Shown: piece by piece, positions 1 to 6,245 of the stretch
Position numbering within the stretch: position 1 is the stretch's first letter
Layout of the letters: each line of letters begins with the position of its first letter
Assembly (NCBI GenBank): GCA_021790055.1
Contig: JAJYIL010000082.1
Span: forward strand, 1-9,676
Reading direction: 5' to 3'
Length of the DNA stretch: 9,676 nucleotides
Origin: Bacteroidota bacterium
GTDB taxonomy: Bacteria; Bacteroidota; Ignavibacteria; Ignavibacteriales; Ignavibacteriaceae
Made by a program: the position numbers and the translations under genes
Notes under the pieces: model-generated
The model's input: only the letters and a program-made list of their open reading frames with translations
Databases searched by the model: none
Told to the model about the DNA's origin: nothing

Positions 1-1
1 T

Positions 2-139
2 GTTATCTATATAAAAGATAAAAATAAAATTCCGGAGAAGCTTCTTGAAATTAAAAAAGACGGCGACATAATTGTTACAATGGGCGCCGGAGATATCTGG
101 AAGTACGGAGAAAAGTTTGTCGAACTTATTAAATTATGA
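2..139 (+). CDS. murC: UDP-N-acetylmuramate--L-alanine ligase, C-terminal end (partial)
   Basis: Only the last 45 codons lie in the window, read from base 2 and ending at TGA 137-139; the start is off the left edge. The fragment contains the tail motif TMGAGDIWKYGE, which matches the conserved GAGDI segment close to the C-terminus of MurC ligases. MurC is the cytoplasmic ATP-dependent enzyme that adds L-alanine to UDP-N-acetylmuramic acid, the first step of peptide-stem assembly in peptidoglycan synthesis. The downstream neighbours ftsQ, ftsA and ftsZ fit the usual end of a division and cell-wall cluster, where murC often sits just before ftsQ. The identification rests on a short stretch, but motif and context agree. 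The catalytic parts of the protein cannot be judged here. Confidence 0.85.
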   Translation, partial: VIYIKDKNKIPEKLLEIKKDGDIIVTMGAGDIWKYGEKFVELIKL

Positions 140-166
140 TAAAGATTGAACGCTAAGTGAAATTAA

Positions 167-964
167 ATGAAAGAAAAGATAGGAAAGATATTAGGAACGT
201 TGCTTTTCGTTGTGTTAATTTCATGCTTGTTTTATTTGATTTTTTTAACGAACAAAAAAAACAACAAAGGAGAAATTAAGATGATTGAATTAACCGGTAA
301 CCATCTTCTATCGGAAAAAGATTATCTTTCTTTTACCAGGCTTGGAGACAATTCAAAGTACGGCGGCTTAACTCTCCCCAAAATAAAAAATAGGTTCGCG
401 AGTCATCCTTACGTTTCAAGAGTTGACGTGGAGGATGAGGGAAACAATGAAGTAAAAGTTTTTTTAACGGAGAAAAATGTTGAAGCAGTGTTGCTTGCCG
501 CCGATGAGCCGCACTTTATTACCGATGACTTCCAGGTACTTCCGATTTTCCCGGATGCGAAGTTTTCGGATTTGCCGGTAATCAGCAATCCCGGAAATGA
601 AATTAAAATTAAGCCGCTTTCATATTTGAAGTCCGGAGAAATTGTAGAAGCTTTCAGGATAATTGAAGCATCTAAGCTGACTAACGAAAGCATGTACAAA
701 AAATTATCTGAAATAAATTTAAGGAACGGCGGAGACATTGTTCTATCTTTCACAGGCTTGAAGCCGCCAGTCCTTTTCGGTCATGGCGAGGCGGCGAAGA
801 AGATGGTTTATCTTGATTTGATGTGGAATTCTCCGGAAGGAAATAATCTGATTGACAGCAGCGAGTATATAGATTTGAGATTTGCCGATGAAATTTTTGT
901 CGGGTCATCGGTCGCAGAAAATAATTCTCCGGGCGATGCTAGTAAAACAGGTTTAGGTGAATGA
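167..964 (+). CDS. ftsQ: Cell division protein FtsQ (POTRA-domain divisome protein)
   Basis: The 265-residue product is a predicted bitopic inner-membrane protein of the divisome. A short basic cytoplasmic start (MKEKIGK) is followed by one hydrophobic segment at about residues 8-28. After it comes a POTRA-like domain at about 38-103, opening with the typical 'I.LTGNHLLS' strand and containing 'HPYVSRVDVED', and then the FtsQ/DivIB beta-domain. FtsQ links early and late division proteins in the periplasm and binds FtsB/FtsL in characterised species. Sequence conservation in this family is low, so the call rests on topology, the POTRA pattern and the position between murC and ftsA. The ATG at 167 lies 27 bases after murC and has no strong Shine-Dalgarno, so coupling to murC is likely. 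Its stop TGA overlaps the ftsA start by 4 bases (ATGA), which indicates translational coupling. No murB or ddl lies between murC and ftsQ, unlike in several other phyla. Confidence 0.88.
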   Translation: MKEKIGKILGTLLFVVLISCLFYLIFLTNKKNNKGEIKMIELTGNHLLSEKDYLSFTRLGDNSKYGGLTLPKIKNRFASHPYVSRVDVEDEGNNEVKVFLTEKNVEAVLLAADEPHFITDDFQVLPIFPDAKFSDLPVISNPGNEIKIKPLSYLKSGEIVEAFRIIEASKLTNESMYKKLSEINLRNGGDIVLSFTGLKPPVLFGHGEAAKKMVYLDLMWNSPEGNNLIDSSEYIDLRFADEIFVGSSVAENNSPGDASKTGLGE

Positions 965-2211
965 AGAAAAACATTATTGCAGGATTGGATTTAGGCACGA
1001 CTAAAGTCTGTGCAGTCATCGCGGAGAAATCCGACGAGACCGGGAGAATAAATATTCTCGGCTTCGGCGTAGCTCCGTCTGAAGGGCTTCACAAGGGCTT
1101 GGTTGCGAACATCGGCAAGACTGCAGAAGCAATTAAAGAAGCCGTTTCAATCGCATCGAACAGAGCTGGCTTGCAAATAAGCCTTGTCAATGTTGGAGTA
1201 GCCGGCGAGCATATTACAAGCATCCGCCATCGTAATTACGTAACGATAAGCAGCGAGGAAGGCGAAATTACAAAAGCCGATTTGGACAGACTTGAAGCAG
1301 ACGTAAGAACAATCAGAATTCCTTCAGACAGACAAATTCTTCACATCATACCAGAAGAATTTTCCGTAGACCATCAAGGCGGGATTGATAATCCGATTGG
1401 AATGTCAGGCTCGCGTCTGGAAGCCTCAAATCATATTGTGCTGGCTTCGATACCGGCAATTCAAAATATAAAGAAGTCTGTGGAAAGAGCAGGCTTGCAG
1501 GTCCAGGATTACATTTTGCAGCCAATTGCTTCAAGCTCATCTGTTCTTGAAGAGAGTGAAAAAGATTTAGGAGTCGCTCTAATTGATATCGGCGGGGGAA
1601 CTACCGACATCGCAATCTTCCATAAGAAAGCGATTAAGCATACACGAGTAATCGGTGTTGCCGGCAATCAGGTTACGAACGACATTAGAGAATCTCTCGG
1701 CGTAGTTACGGAGGAAGCAGAGAATCTTAAGAAAGAATATGGCTACGCGGCTGAATCGGCAATTATAAAGGATGAAGATATTCTTATCCGGGGAGTCGGC
1801 GCGAGGGGCAATGCAAAAATTCCAATTAGCTTACTGACGCAGATAATCAGCTTGAGGATGAGAGAGCTTTTTACTTTAATTGATAATGAAATTAGAAGTG
1901 CGGGTTTCAAAAATAAAATTAAAGCAGGAATTGTTTTAACAGGCGGCGGCTCGCTGTTAAAAGGATGCACAGAGCTTGCGGAAGAAGTCTTCGGACTGCC
2001 GACGAGAATCGGAGTTCCACAGGAGCTTGGCGCAGGATTATCAAATGAAATTGAAAGCCCGGAGTTTGCAACCGTTGCAGGATTGATTAAAGGAATTCCG
2101 GGCGGAAAATCTAGCGAGTATCAGGTTTTAATAAAACCGAAAAAGGCACACGGCAAAAATAAAATTTCAGTGCTGGTAAAAAGAGTTCAACAGTTTTTTG
2201 ATGAATTATAA
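961..2211 (+). CDS. ftsA: Cell division protein FtsA
   Basis: FtsA is an actin-like ATP-binding protein that tethers FtsZ to the cytoplasmic face of the inner membrane and recruits later divisome proteins. The 416-residue length is normal for the family. The phosphate-1 loop is seen at residues 10-15 (DLGTTK), the phosphate-2 motif at 209-217 (DIGGGTTDI) and the adenosine motif near 326-333 (LTGGGSLL). The FtsA-specific 1C subdomain should lie at about 86-165. The C-terminus (about 399-416, ending ISVLVKRVQQFFDEL) looks like the amphipathic membrane-targeting helix. The start codon overlaps the ftsQ stop as ATGA, so the two are probably translationally coupled. ftsZ follows after 24 bases. 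Nothing in the protein looks truncated or unusual. Confidence 0.97.
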   Translation: MKKNIIAGLDLGTTKVCAVIAEKSDETGRINILGFGVAPSEGLHKGLVANIGKTAEAIKEAVSIASNRAGLQISLVNVGVAGEHITSIRHRNYVTISSEEGEITKADLDRLEADVRTIRIPSDRQILHIIPEEFSVDHQGGIDNPIGMSGSRLEASNHIVLASIPAIQNIKKSVERAGLQVQDYILQPIASSSSVLEESEKDLGVALIDIGGGTTDIAIFHKKAIKHTRVIGVAGNQVTNDIRESLGVVTEEAENLKKEYGYAAESAIIKDEDILIRGVGARGNAKIPISLLTQIISLRMRELFTLIDNEIRSAGFKNKIKAGIVLTGGGSLLKGCTELAEEVFGLPTRIGVPQELGAGLSNEIESPEFATVAGLIKGIPGGKSSEYQVLIKPKKAHGKNKISVLVKRVQQFFDEL

Positions 2212-2223
2212 TAATTCAATATT

Positions 2224-2230
2224 AGGAGGT
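2224..2230 (+). promoter_or_regulatory. Strong Shine-Dalgarno before ftsZ
   Basis: AGGAGGT is a full match to the anti-Shine-Dalgarno of 16S rRNA and lies 5 bases before the ftsZ ATG at 2236. It settles that start and fits the high expression expected of FtsZ. It also shows that this organism uses Shine-Dalgarno initiation, unlike most Bacteroidetes in the strict sense. Confidence 0.85.
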
Positions 2231-2235
2231 ACACA

Positions 2236-3525
2236 ATGGATCGATTTGCAACACTTGATAAAGGCAGACCAATGTCCGCAATTCTAAAAGTTGTAGGTGT
2301 TGGCGGCGGCGGCTGCAATGCAATTGAAAGCATGATTAAAAGAGGACTTACCGGAGTTGAGTATGTAGCTGTTAATACTGATGCTCAAGTATTAAGCAGC
2401 AGCAGCGCGACTCATAAGATTCAAGTCGGTACAAGCATTACCAGAGGGCTTGGCGCCGGTGCAGACCCCAACGTTGGTAAAAAATCTCTTGAAGAAGACA
2501 GAGAGAAATTAGCCGAAGTCCTTTCAGGCAGCGATATGGTTTTTGTAACCGCCGGAATGGGAGGCGGAACAGGAACGGGCGGCGCGCCGGTTGTGGCTTC
2601 TATTGCGAAGAGCATAGGCTCACTGGTTGTCGGAATTGTTACCAAGCCTTTCAGGTGGGAAGGCAAGAAGCGCATGCTTAACGCCGAACAGGGAATTCAG
2701 GAACTGAAACAGCATGTTGACAGCTTGATTATTATTCCGAATGAAAGACTGTTGAGCATCCTCGATAAAAGTACAAACGCTTTTGCCGCTTTCGACAAGC
2801 CGAACGAGGTGTTGTACGAAGCAACAAGAGGAATCGCTGACATAATTACGATTGAAGGATTAATTAACGTTGACTTTGCAGACGTCCGTGCGGTTATGAA
2901 CCAGAGCGGCGAAGCATTGATGGGCTGCGGAATTGCAAGCGGTGAGAATCGTGCAATTGAAGCAGCGCAGAAAGCAATCTCAAGTCCATTGCTTGAAGGA
3001 ATAAACATAAAAGGTGCGAAGAGCGTTTTGCTTAACGTAACCGGTTCGAGTAATCTTACCATGCAGGAAATTAACGAAGGCAACAATGTAATATTTGAAG
3101 CCGCAGGCGAGGAAGCGAATGTAATTTTCGGATGCGTAAGAAAAGAAGAGATGAATGATTATGTTTCGTACACTGTAATTGCAACCGGCTTTGAAAGTGC
3201 ACAGCAGAACTTTGCCACAAAGGCAAAAGCGAAGAAGACCACTGATACTTTCAGAGGCGGATTCAACTTCCTTGAGAATACAGATTTAAATTCCGAAGAC
3301 CTCGAAGTCCCTACTATTCTTCGTGTTAAAAGTCCGAAATCTACTTTAGAGGATAAACCGGAAGATAAGGAAACTCCGCAGAGCGGTTTTGACTTTTCAC
3401 AGAAGGAAGGATTCCCCGACGCATCCAGGTACAACTGGGCAAAAGAGAAAACCAATAATGTTAACGCGCAGAACAACGATGACGATGAGGACAGCTCATC
3501 TTTTCTTAGAATGATTATGGATTGA
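2236..3525 (+). CDS. ftsZ: Cell division protein FtsZ (tubulin-like GTPase)
   Basis: FtsZ polymerises with GTP into the Z-ring at the division site. The 429-residue protein shows the GTP-binding loop GGGGCNA at residues 23-29, NTDAQ at 47-51, and the tubulin signature GMGGGTGTG at 107-115. It also has the catalytic synergy loop T7 NVDFADV at 211-217, including the acidic residues needed for GTP hydrolysis in the next subunit. A globular core to about residue 320 is followed by a variable acidic and basic linker. The C-terminus reads SSSFLRMIMD, where the FLR triplet matches the conserved tail peptide that binds FtsA and other partners. The gene follows ftsA by 24 bases with its own strong Shine-Dalgarno, so it can be translated more than its neighbours. 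It converges on the minus-strand genes beyond 3636. Confidence 0.98.
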   Translation: MDRFATLDKGRPMSAILKVVGVGGGGCNAIESMIKRGLTGVEYVAVNTDAQVLSSSSATHKIQVGTSITRGLGAGADPNVGKKSLEEDREKLAEVLSGSDMVFVTAGMGGGTGTGGAPVVASIAKSIGSLVVGIVTKPFRWEGKKRMLNAEQGIQELKQHVDSLIIIPNERLLSILDKSTNAFAAFDKPNEVLYEATRGIADIITIEGLINVDFADVRAVMNQSGEALMGCGIASGENRAIEAAQKAISSPLLEGINIKGAKSVLLNVTGSSNLTMQEINEGNNVIFEAAGEEANVIFGCVRKEEMNDYVSYTVIATGFESAQQNFATKAKAKKTTDTFRGGFNFLENTDLNSEDLEVPTILRVKSPKSTLEDKPEDKETPQSGFDFSQKEGFPDASRYNWAKEKTNNVNAQNNDDDEDSSSFLRMIMD

Positions 3526-3532
3526 TTTTTTT

Positions 3533-3552
3533 AGAGGAGGTTAGTCCTTTTT
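3533..3552 (+). terminator. Weak terminator-like hairpin after ftsZ
   Basis: Bases 3533-3538 (AGAGGA) can pair with 3545-3550 (TCCTTT) using one G-T pair around a 6-base loop, with a T-rich stretch at 3548-3552 that partly overlaps the 3' arm. It lies just after the ftsZ stop, where an end of the murC-ftsZ transcript is expected. The stem is short and the T-run is not cleanly separate, so this is only a candidate. Confidence 0.3.
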
Positions 3553-3604
3553 ATCTAAAAATCAGAAAGCCGGATTTTAAACTTTCGATTCCGGATATCA
3601 GAAG

Positions 3605-3634
3605 CTCGATTTGAATCAAGTATCGAACATCGAG
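3605..3634. repeat. Small inverted repeat between convergent genes
   Basis: CTCGAT at 3605-3610 is mirrored by ATCGAG at 3629-3634, with a further ATCGA at 3622-3626 inside. It sits just past the stop of the minus-strand cysteine-rich gene, between it and ftsZ. No T-run follows on either strand, so it is not a standard intrinsic terminator. It may simply be a structured 3' end. Confidence 0.3.
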
Positions 3635-3635
3635 T

Positions 3636-3845
3636 CTATTCATCGTGTTGTCGTGACTCAATGAAAATGTTGTCGCCTTCATCCACAGATACGATTATTC
3701 TATTTGGGCGGCAGCAAATGCTGCACTCTTCGATAAAATCCTGCTTGCCTTCAACAGTTAAATCAATCCATACTGAATTTGCTTCGCCGCAGTACTGACA
3801 TGTCCAGACGATATCTTCGTCTGTTGTGTGCATCTTTTCCATCAT
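3636..3845 (-). CDS. CPXCG-type small cysteine-rich protein (probable zinc-binding)
   Basis: This 69-residue protein matches the family of short CPXCG-motif cysteine-rich proteins, whose function is unknown to me. A first knuckle CQYCGE lies at residues 16-21 and a second CSICCRP at 41-47, giving Cys16, Cys19, Cys41 and Cys44/45 as likely ligands of one zinc ion. The middle segment 'WIDLTVEGKQDFIEECSICCRPN' follows the family pattern. In the first knuckle the usual proline of CPxCG is replaced by glutamine. The ATG at 3845 has a good Shine-Dalgarno (GGAG, rc of 3851-3854) five bases before it; a second ATG follows directly at 3842 and is also possible. It lies on the minus strand downstream of the YajQ-family gene with a 114-base gap, and could be read with it or alone. 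The C-terminus is acidic and probably disordered. Confidence 0.8.
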   Translation of the reverse strand: MMEKMHTTDEDIVWTCQYCGEANSVWIDLTVEGKQDFIEECSICCRPNRIIVSVDEGDNIFIESRQHDE

Positions 3846-3889
3846 AATAACTCCTTCTACTTAGCGCAGGAGAAATTTAATAAGCGGAA

Positions 3890-3920
3890 AAGTGAAAGTG
3901 AATTCCTTCCTTTTTCACTT
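3890..3920. repeat. AT-rich inverted repeat between yajQ-family and CPXCG genes
   Basis: AAGTGAAA at 3890-3897 pairs with TTTCACTT at 3913-3920 across a 15-base loop. It lies in the gap downstream of the minus-strand YajQ-family gene and could act as a weak transcript end or RNA-stability stem for it. The stem is only 8 pairs, AT-rich, and lacks a proper T-run on the minus strand. A homopolymer-rich TTTTTAAAAAATTTTT block follows at 3923-3938. Confidence 0.3.
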
Positions 3921-3959
3921 CCTTTTTAAAAAATTTTTCAGTAAATATATCTGATAATG

Positions 3960-4457
3960 TTATTTCATATTTACAAATTGGGTGGGAAAGTTTAAGTCAG
4001 CGTCTTTAACTAACTTAATTACCGCTTGCAGATCATCAATTTTGGGGGCTTGAATCCGGACTTGTTCATCTTGAATTTGAGCGGTTACTTTCAGTTTGGA
4101 ATCTTTAATCATCTTCGTTATAATTTTGGCATTGTCTTTTGAGATTCCGCTTTGAAGTTCAATCTTTACTTTCAATCTTCCGCCGGCTGTCTGTTCAGGG
4201 ACATTTATTTTAAGTGCCTTTACCGAAATGCCGCGCCGTATAAATTTAGTTTCAAGAATATCAATGCTGGCTTTAACAGAATAATCATCCTTCGAGTTGA
4301 TAGAAATGAATTTATCCTTTTTATTCAACTCGATTTCAGTGTTTGCATCTTTCAAGTCGTAGCGCTGATGGATTTCTTTAACAGCCTGATTAACAGCATT
4401 GTCGGCTTCCTGGAAGTCGATTTCTGAAACTATGTCGAAAGAATGATTTTGTGGCAT
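3960..4457 (-). CDS. yajQ: YajQ-family (UPF0234/DUF520) nucleotide-binding protein
   Basis: The 165-residue product is a full-length YajQ-family protein. Family hallmarks are visible in order: N-terminal HSFDIVSEIDFQEADNAVNQA, the central 'ILETKFIRRGIS', KMIKDSKLKVTAQIQ at about 115-130, and near the end RIQAPKIDDLQAVIKLVK followed by DLNFPTQFVN. YajQ proteins have two ferredoxin-like alpha/beta domains. Members in some bacteria bind cyclic di-GMP and act with transcription factors, while others have been linked to GTP or tRNA binding, so the role here is open. The ATG at 4457 is supported by GAGGA a few bases upstream (rc of about 4464-4468). The gene lies 177 bases downstream of the tRNA-Pro on the same strand. 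Confidence 0.93.
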   Translation of the reverse strand: MPQNHSFDIVSEIDFQEADNAVNQAVKEIHQRYDLKDANTEIELNKKDKFISINSKDDYSVKASIDILETKFIRRGISVKALKINVPEQTAGGRLKVKIELQSGISKDNAKIITKMIKDSKLKVTAQIQDEQVRIQAPKIDDLQAVIKLVKDADLNFPTQFVNMK

Positions 4458-4482
4458 TTATTTCCTCGCGAAAACTAAAACC

Positions 4483-4514
4483 TGGAATAATGGAATATTG
4501 GAGTAATGAAATAC
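4483..4514. repeat. Four imperfect 8-base tandem units (TGGAATAA-like)
   Basis: Bases 4483-4514 read as four degenerate 8-mers: TGGAATAA, TGGAATAT, TGGAGTAA, TGAAATAC. An inverted 10-base match to the first unit (CATTATTCCA) lies at 4593-4602, on the other side of a roughly 80-base spacer and next to the tRNA. The DNA lies in the untranslated gap between tRNA-Pro and the YajQ-family gene. It may be a worn copy of a dispersed simple repeat; no function is evident. Confidence 0.45.
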
Positions 4515-4634
4515 TTTTTCCAACAATAAGTTATTGAAATTGGATGAAGAATGAAGAACAATTGAATTAAGGAATGGTAGCCTCTAAGTTCTCATTATTC
4601 CATTACTGTTATGTGTTTACAAGTCGTTCATTTG

Positions 4635-4709
4635 TCGGGGTGCCCGGATTCGAACCGGGGACCTCTTCGTCCCGAACGAAGCGCGCTAACCGGGCTGCGC
4701 TACACCCCG
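4635..4709 (-). tRNA. tRNA-Pro (anticodon CGG)
   Basis: On the minus strand the 75 bases fold into a complete cloverleaf. The acceptor stem CGGGGTG (4709-4703) pairs with CACCCCG (4642-4636), followed by discriminator A at 4635. The D stem is GCGC/GCGC. The anticodon stem CTTCG/CGAAG holds loop TTCGGGA with anticodon CGG at 4674-4672. The T arm is CCCGG-TTCGAAT-CCGGG with a 5-base variable loop. The anticodon arm CTTCG-TTCGGGA-CGAAG and the C1-G72 pair are typical of bacterial tRNA-Pro. It reads the proline codon CCG. No 3' CCA is encoded (the next bases are CAA), so the tail must be added by nucleotidyltransferase. It is a single tRNA gene with yajQ downstream and a diverging OmpA-family gene on the other side. 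Confidence 0.96.
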
Positions 4710-4740
4710 AAAATTATTTACTCTTTGAATTTTTGAATAA

Positions 4741-4772
4741 TAAAAATAGTCTCTTTATATGTAACTTACAAA
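4741..4772 (-). promoter_or_regulatory. Candidate Bacteroidota-type promoter for tRNA-Pro
   Basis: On the minus strand TTTG (4772-4769) is followed after 20 bases by TATTTTTA (4748-4741). This resembles the Bacteroidota -33/-7 consensus (TTTG, about 19-21 bases, TAnnTTTG) with one mismatch. It would start transcription roughly 25 bases before the tRNA. In AT-rich DNA such matches occur by chance, so confidence is low. Confidence 0.3.
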
Positions 4773-4859
4773 GCAGAATACCGGCTAAAAGCATAATTTA
4801 ACTATAAGATCATCAATTATATGAAATTAAAAAAAGTGTGAATATTTTACATAATTTTT

Positions 4860-4890
4860 GTTGCATTTATCTTTTTTTTATAATAACTTT
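4860..4890 (+). promoter_or_regulatory. Candidate promoter of the OmpA-family gene
   Basis: The 262 bases from 4710 to 4971 hold no gene. Two overlapping promoter readings exist: an E. coli-like TATAAT at 4878-4883 without a convincing -35 box, and a Bacteroidota-like GTTG (4860-4863), 19 bases, TAACTTTA (4883-4890). Either would give a 5' untranslated region of about 75-80 bases before the ATG at 4972. The choice cannot be made from sequence alone. Confidence 0.3.
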
Positions 4891-4971
4891 AAACGAGTAT
4901 ACATTACTTTATTTTAGAGCTAGTTTACATTAACTAATACTTATAAACCTACTAATTATCGGGAGGAACTT

Positions 4972-6102
4972 ATGAAAAGGTTACTTTATGTTATCATACT
5001 AACTATTTTTAGTATGTTTTATTCTACTTACGCACAAGGTTTGTATAACTGGCTTCCACAGAATAGTTGGGCTGTCGGTTTTGGCGGTATTTATGACAGA
5101 TATGTAAGTACTAATACATCTGTTAGTGGAAGCACCGGAGGTGCATATATTTCAATTCAAAGAAATTTTTCAGAACATGTAGGAGTCAGATTTAGCGGAA
5201 ATTATCTGCACTTCAAAGGATTCCTTGGGGGAAATCCTATTAGAAACGACGTATACGCAGGAAACTTTGATTTGCTCTATTATTTGGTTCCCGTCGAACC
5301 AATTTCACCATACCTGAGTATAGGAGCGGGAGGTATGATTTATAAATTGAAAAACTCTCCAAATGCTGATTTAAATAAAACGTTTTCAGATTATAAATTA
5401 AATTTAGGTTTTGGTGCCGAATGGAATCTTGGAAAAAATTGGAAAGTGAACTCTGAAATATCGTACAGCAGTGTTCCTACCAGCAAGTTCGACGGTGTTT
5501 ACGGTACTAACTTTGGTGGTATTTTGGGTGGTTCAACAGACTCATATATGTCTTTTAATGTTGGATTCACTTATTATTTTGCAAAAGGAGAACGATCCCA
5601 TCTTAACGATGAGTATGATGGCGTAAGTGCTGTAGATTATAATCGAATTGAAAATATAGTTAAAGAATACGCTACCAAGCCTACGGAAGTTGATTACAAT
5701 CGAATTGCCGACATTGTAAAAAATAACCAACCTGTAAGTGCACAACCTGCACCGTCTGAAGCCAACTGGGTGTTAATTGGAGTAAATTTCGATTTCAACA
5801 GAGCTTCTTTGAAACCTGAATCAGTTCCTGTATTATACAATGCTGCTGAAATTCTTCTTACTCATCCTAACATAAAAGTTGAGATACAAGGTTATACAGA
5901 TAATATTGGTTCCGAAAAAGCGAACCAAAGGTTGTCTTTAGAGAGAGCTAATACGGTAAAGAACTTCCTTGTGGCTAAGGGAGTTGATGCAAGCAGAATA
6001 ACTACGGCAGGAATGGGAGAGGCTGATCCTATAATGTCTAATAAGACTGCTGAAGGTAGAGCTTTAAATAGAAGAATTGAATTTAAAGTTCTGAATAAAT
6101 AA
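4972..6102 (+). CDS. OmpA-family outer-membrane protein with N-terminal beta-barrel
   Basis: The 376-residue protein starts with a signal peptide (MKRLLYVIILTIFSMFYSTYA, likely cut after A21). Residues about 30-205 have alternating hydrophobic strands rich in Gly, Tyr and Phe, ending FNVGFTYYF, as expected for an eight-strand outer-membrane barrel. A linker with two 19-residue units beginning VDYNRI (residues 221 and 240) and a Pro/Ala stretch follow. The OmpA-like domain covers about 265-376: GVNFDFNRASLKPES, GYTDNIGSEKANQRLSLERA, and terminal NRRIEF. Asp310 and Arg325 correspond in motif and spacing to the E. coli OmpA residues that bind diaminopimelate in peptidoglycan, so it should anchor the outer membrane to the wall. 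GGAGG (4962-4966) lies five bases before the ATG. The gene is monocistronic, flanked by a divergent tRNA and its own terminator, and is probably highly expressed. What the barrel does is unknown. Confidence 0.93.
   Translation: MKRLLYVIILTIFSMFYSTYAQGLYNWLPQNSWAVGFGGIYDRYVSTNTSVSGSTGGAYISIQRNFSEHVGVRFSGNYLHFKGFLGGNPIRNDVYAGNFDLLYYLVPVEPISPYLSIGAGGMIYKLKNSPNADLNKTFSDYKLNLGFGAEWNLGKNWKVNSEISYSSVPTSKFDGVYGTNFGGILGGSTDSYMSFNVGFTYYFAKGERSHLNDEYDGVSAVDYNRIENIVKEYATKPTEVDYNRIADIVKNNQPVSAQPAPSEANWVLIGVNFDFNRASLKPESVPVLYNAAEILLTHPNIKVEIQGYTDNIGSEKANQRLSLERANTVKNFLVAKGVDASRITTAGMGEADPIMSNKTAEGRALNRRIEFKVLNK
5632..5745 (+). repeat. Two 57-base in-frame repeats in the OmpA linker
   Basis: Codons 221-239 and from 240 onward encode similar units, VDYNRIENIVKEY and VDYNRIADIVKNN, with a period of 19 residues (57 bases). 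They lie between barrel and OmpA-like domain. The synonymous differences (GTAGATTATAATCGAATT against GTTGATTACAATCGAATT) indicate an old duplication rather than a recent one. Confidence 0.7.
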
Positions 6103-6124
6103 AATTATTTTTTATATGAATTCT

Positions 6125-6160
6125 GCAAGGGATCTTGAAATAAGATCCCTTGCTTGTTTT
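6125..6160 (+). terminator. Intrinsic terminator of the OmpA-family gene
   Basis: A perfect 12-pair stem, GCAAGGGATCTT (6125-6136) with AAGATCCCTTGC (6142-6153), closes a 5-base loop GAAAT and is followed by TTGTTTT. It lies 22 bases after the OmpA-family stop codon. It isolates that gene from the pyr operon downstream. Confidence 0.93.
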
Positions 6161-6196
6161 AAATCTTCCCGCTTCAGATTATTATTACTTCATGTC

Positions 6197-6227
6197 TTTA
6201 CTTTTAAATCAATTAATTTTATGTTTG
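6197..6227 (+). promoter_or_regulatory. Candidate promoter of the pyr operon
   Basis: TTTA (6197-6200), 19 bases, then TATGTTTG (6220-6227) matches the Bacteroidota pattern TTTG-N19-TAnnTTTG with one mismatch, the -7 box being exact. Transcription would start at about 6233-6236, just before the PyrR-binding hairpin, which is where a start is needed. GATAAT at 6232-6237 is a weaker sigma-70-like alternative. Confidence 0.4.
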
Positions 6228-6245
6228 ACGAGATAATTGACATAA

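Noticed and set aside
2697..3086. Long minus-strand open frames opposite ftsZ, and similar ones opposite ftsQ, ftsA, pyrB and pyrC.
   Set aside because: They are shadows of strongly conserved plus-strand genes, with no ribosome-binding site and no recognisable domain.
3570..3594. CCGGA/TCCGG pairing after ftsZ as a terminator.
   Set aside because: Only five pairs with a 15-base loop and no T-run after it.
4516..4545. Possible hairpin TCCAA...TTGGA around CAATAAGTTATTG in the tRNA-yajQ gap.
   Set aside because: Short AT-rich pairings with mismatched spacing and no T-run; no better than expected by chance in this composition.
4574..4801. Plus-strand open frame of 75 codons containing VGVPGFEPGTSSSRTKRANRAALHP.
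   Set aside because: It is the antisense translation of the tRNA-Pro gene; the 'GVPGFEPGTSSS' peptide is a well-known artefact of tRNA genes read on the wrong strand.
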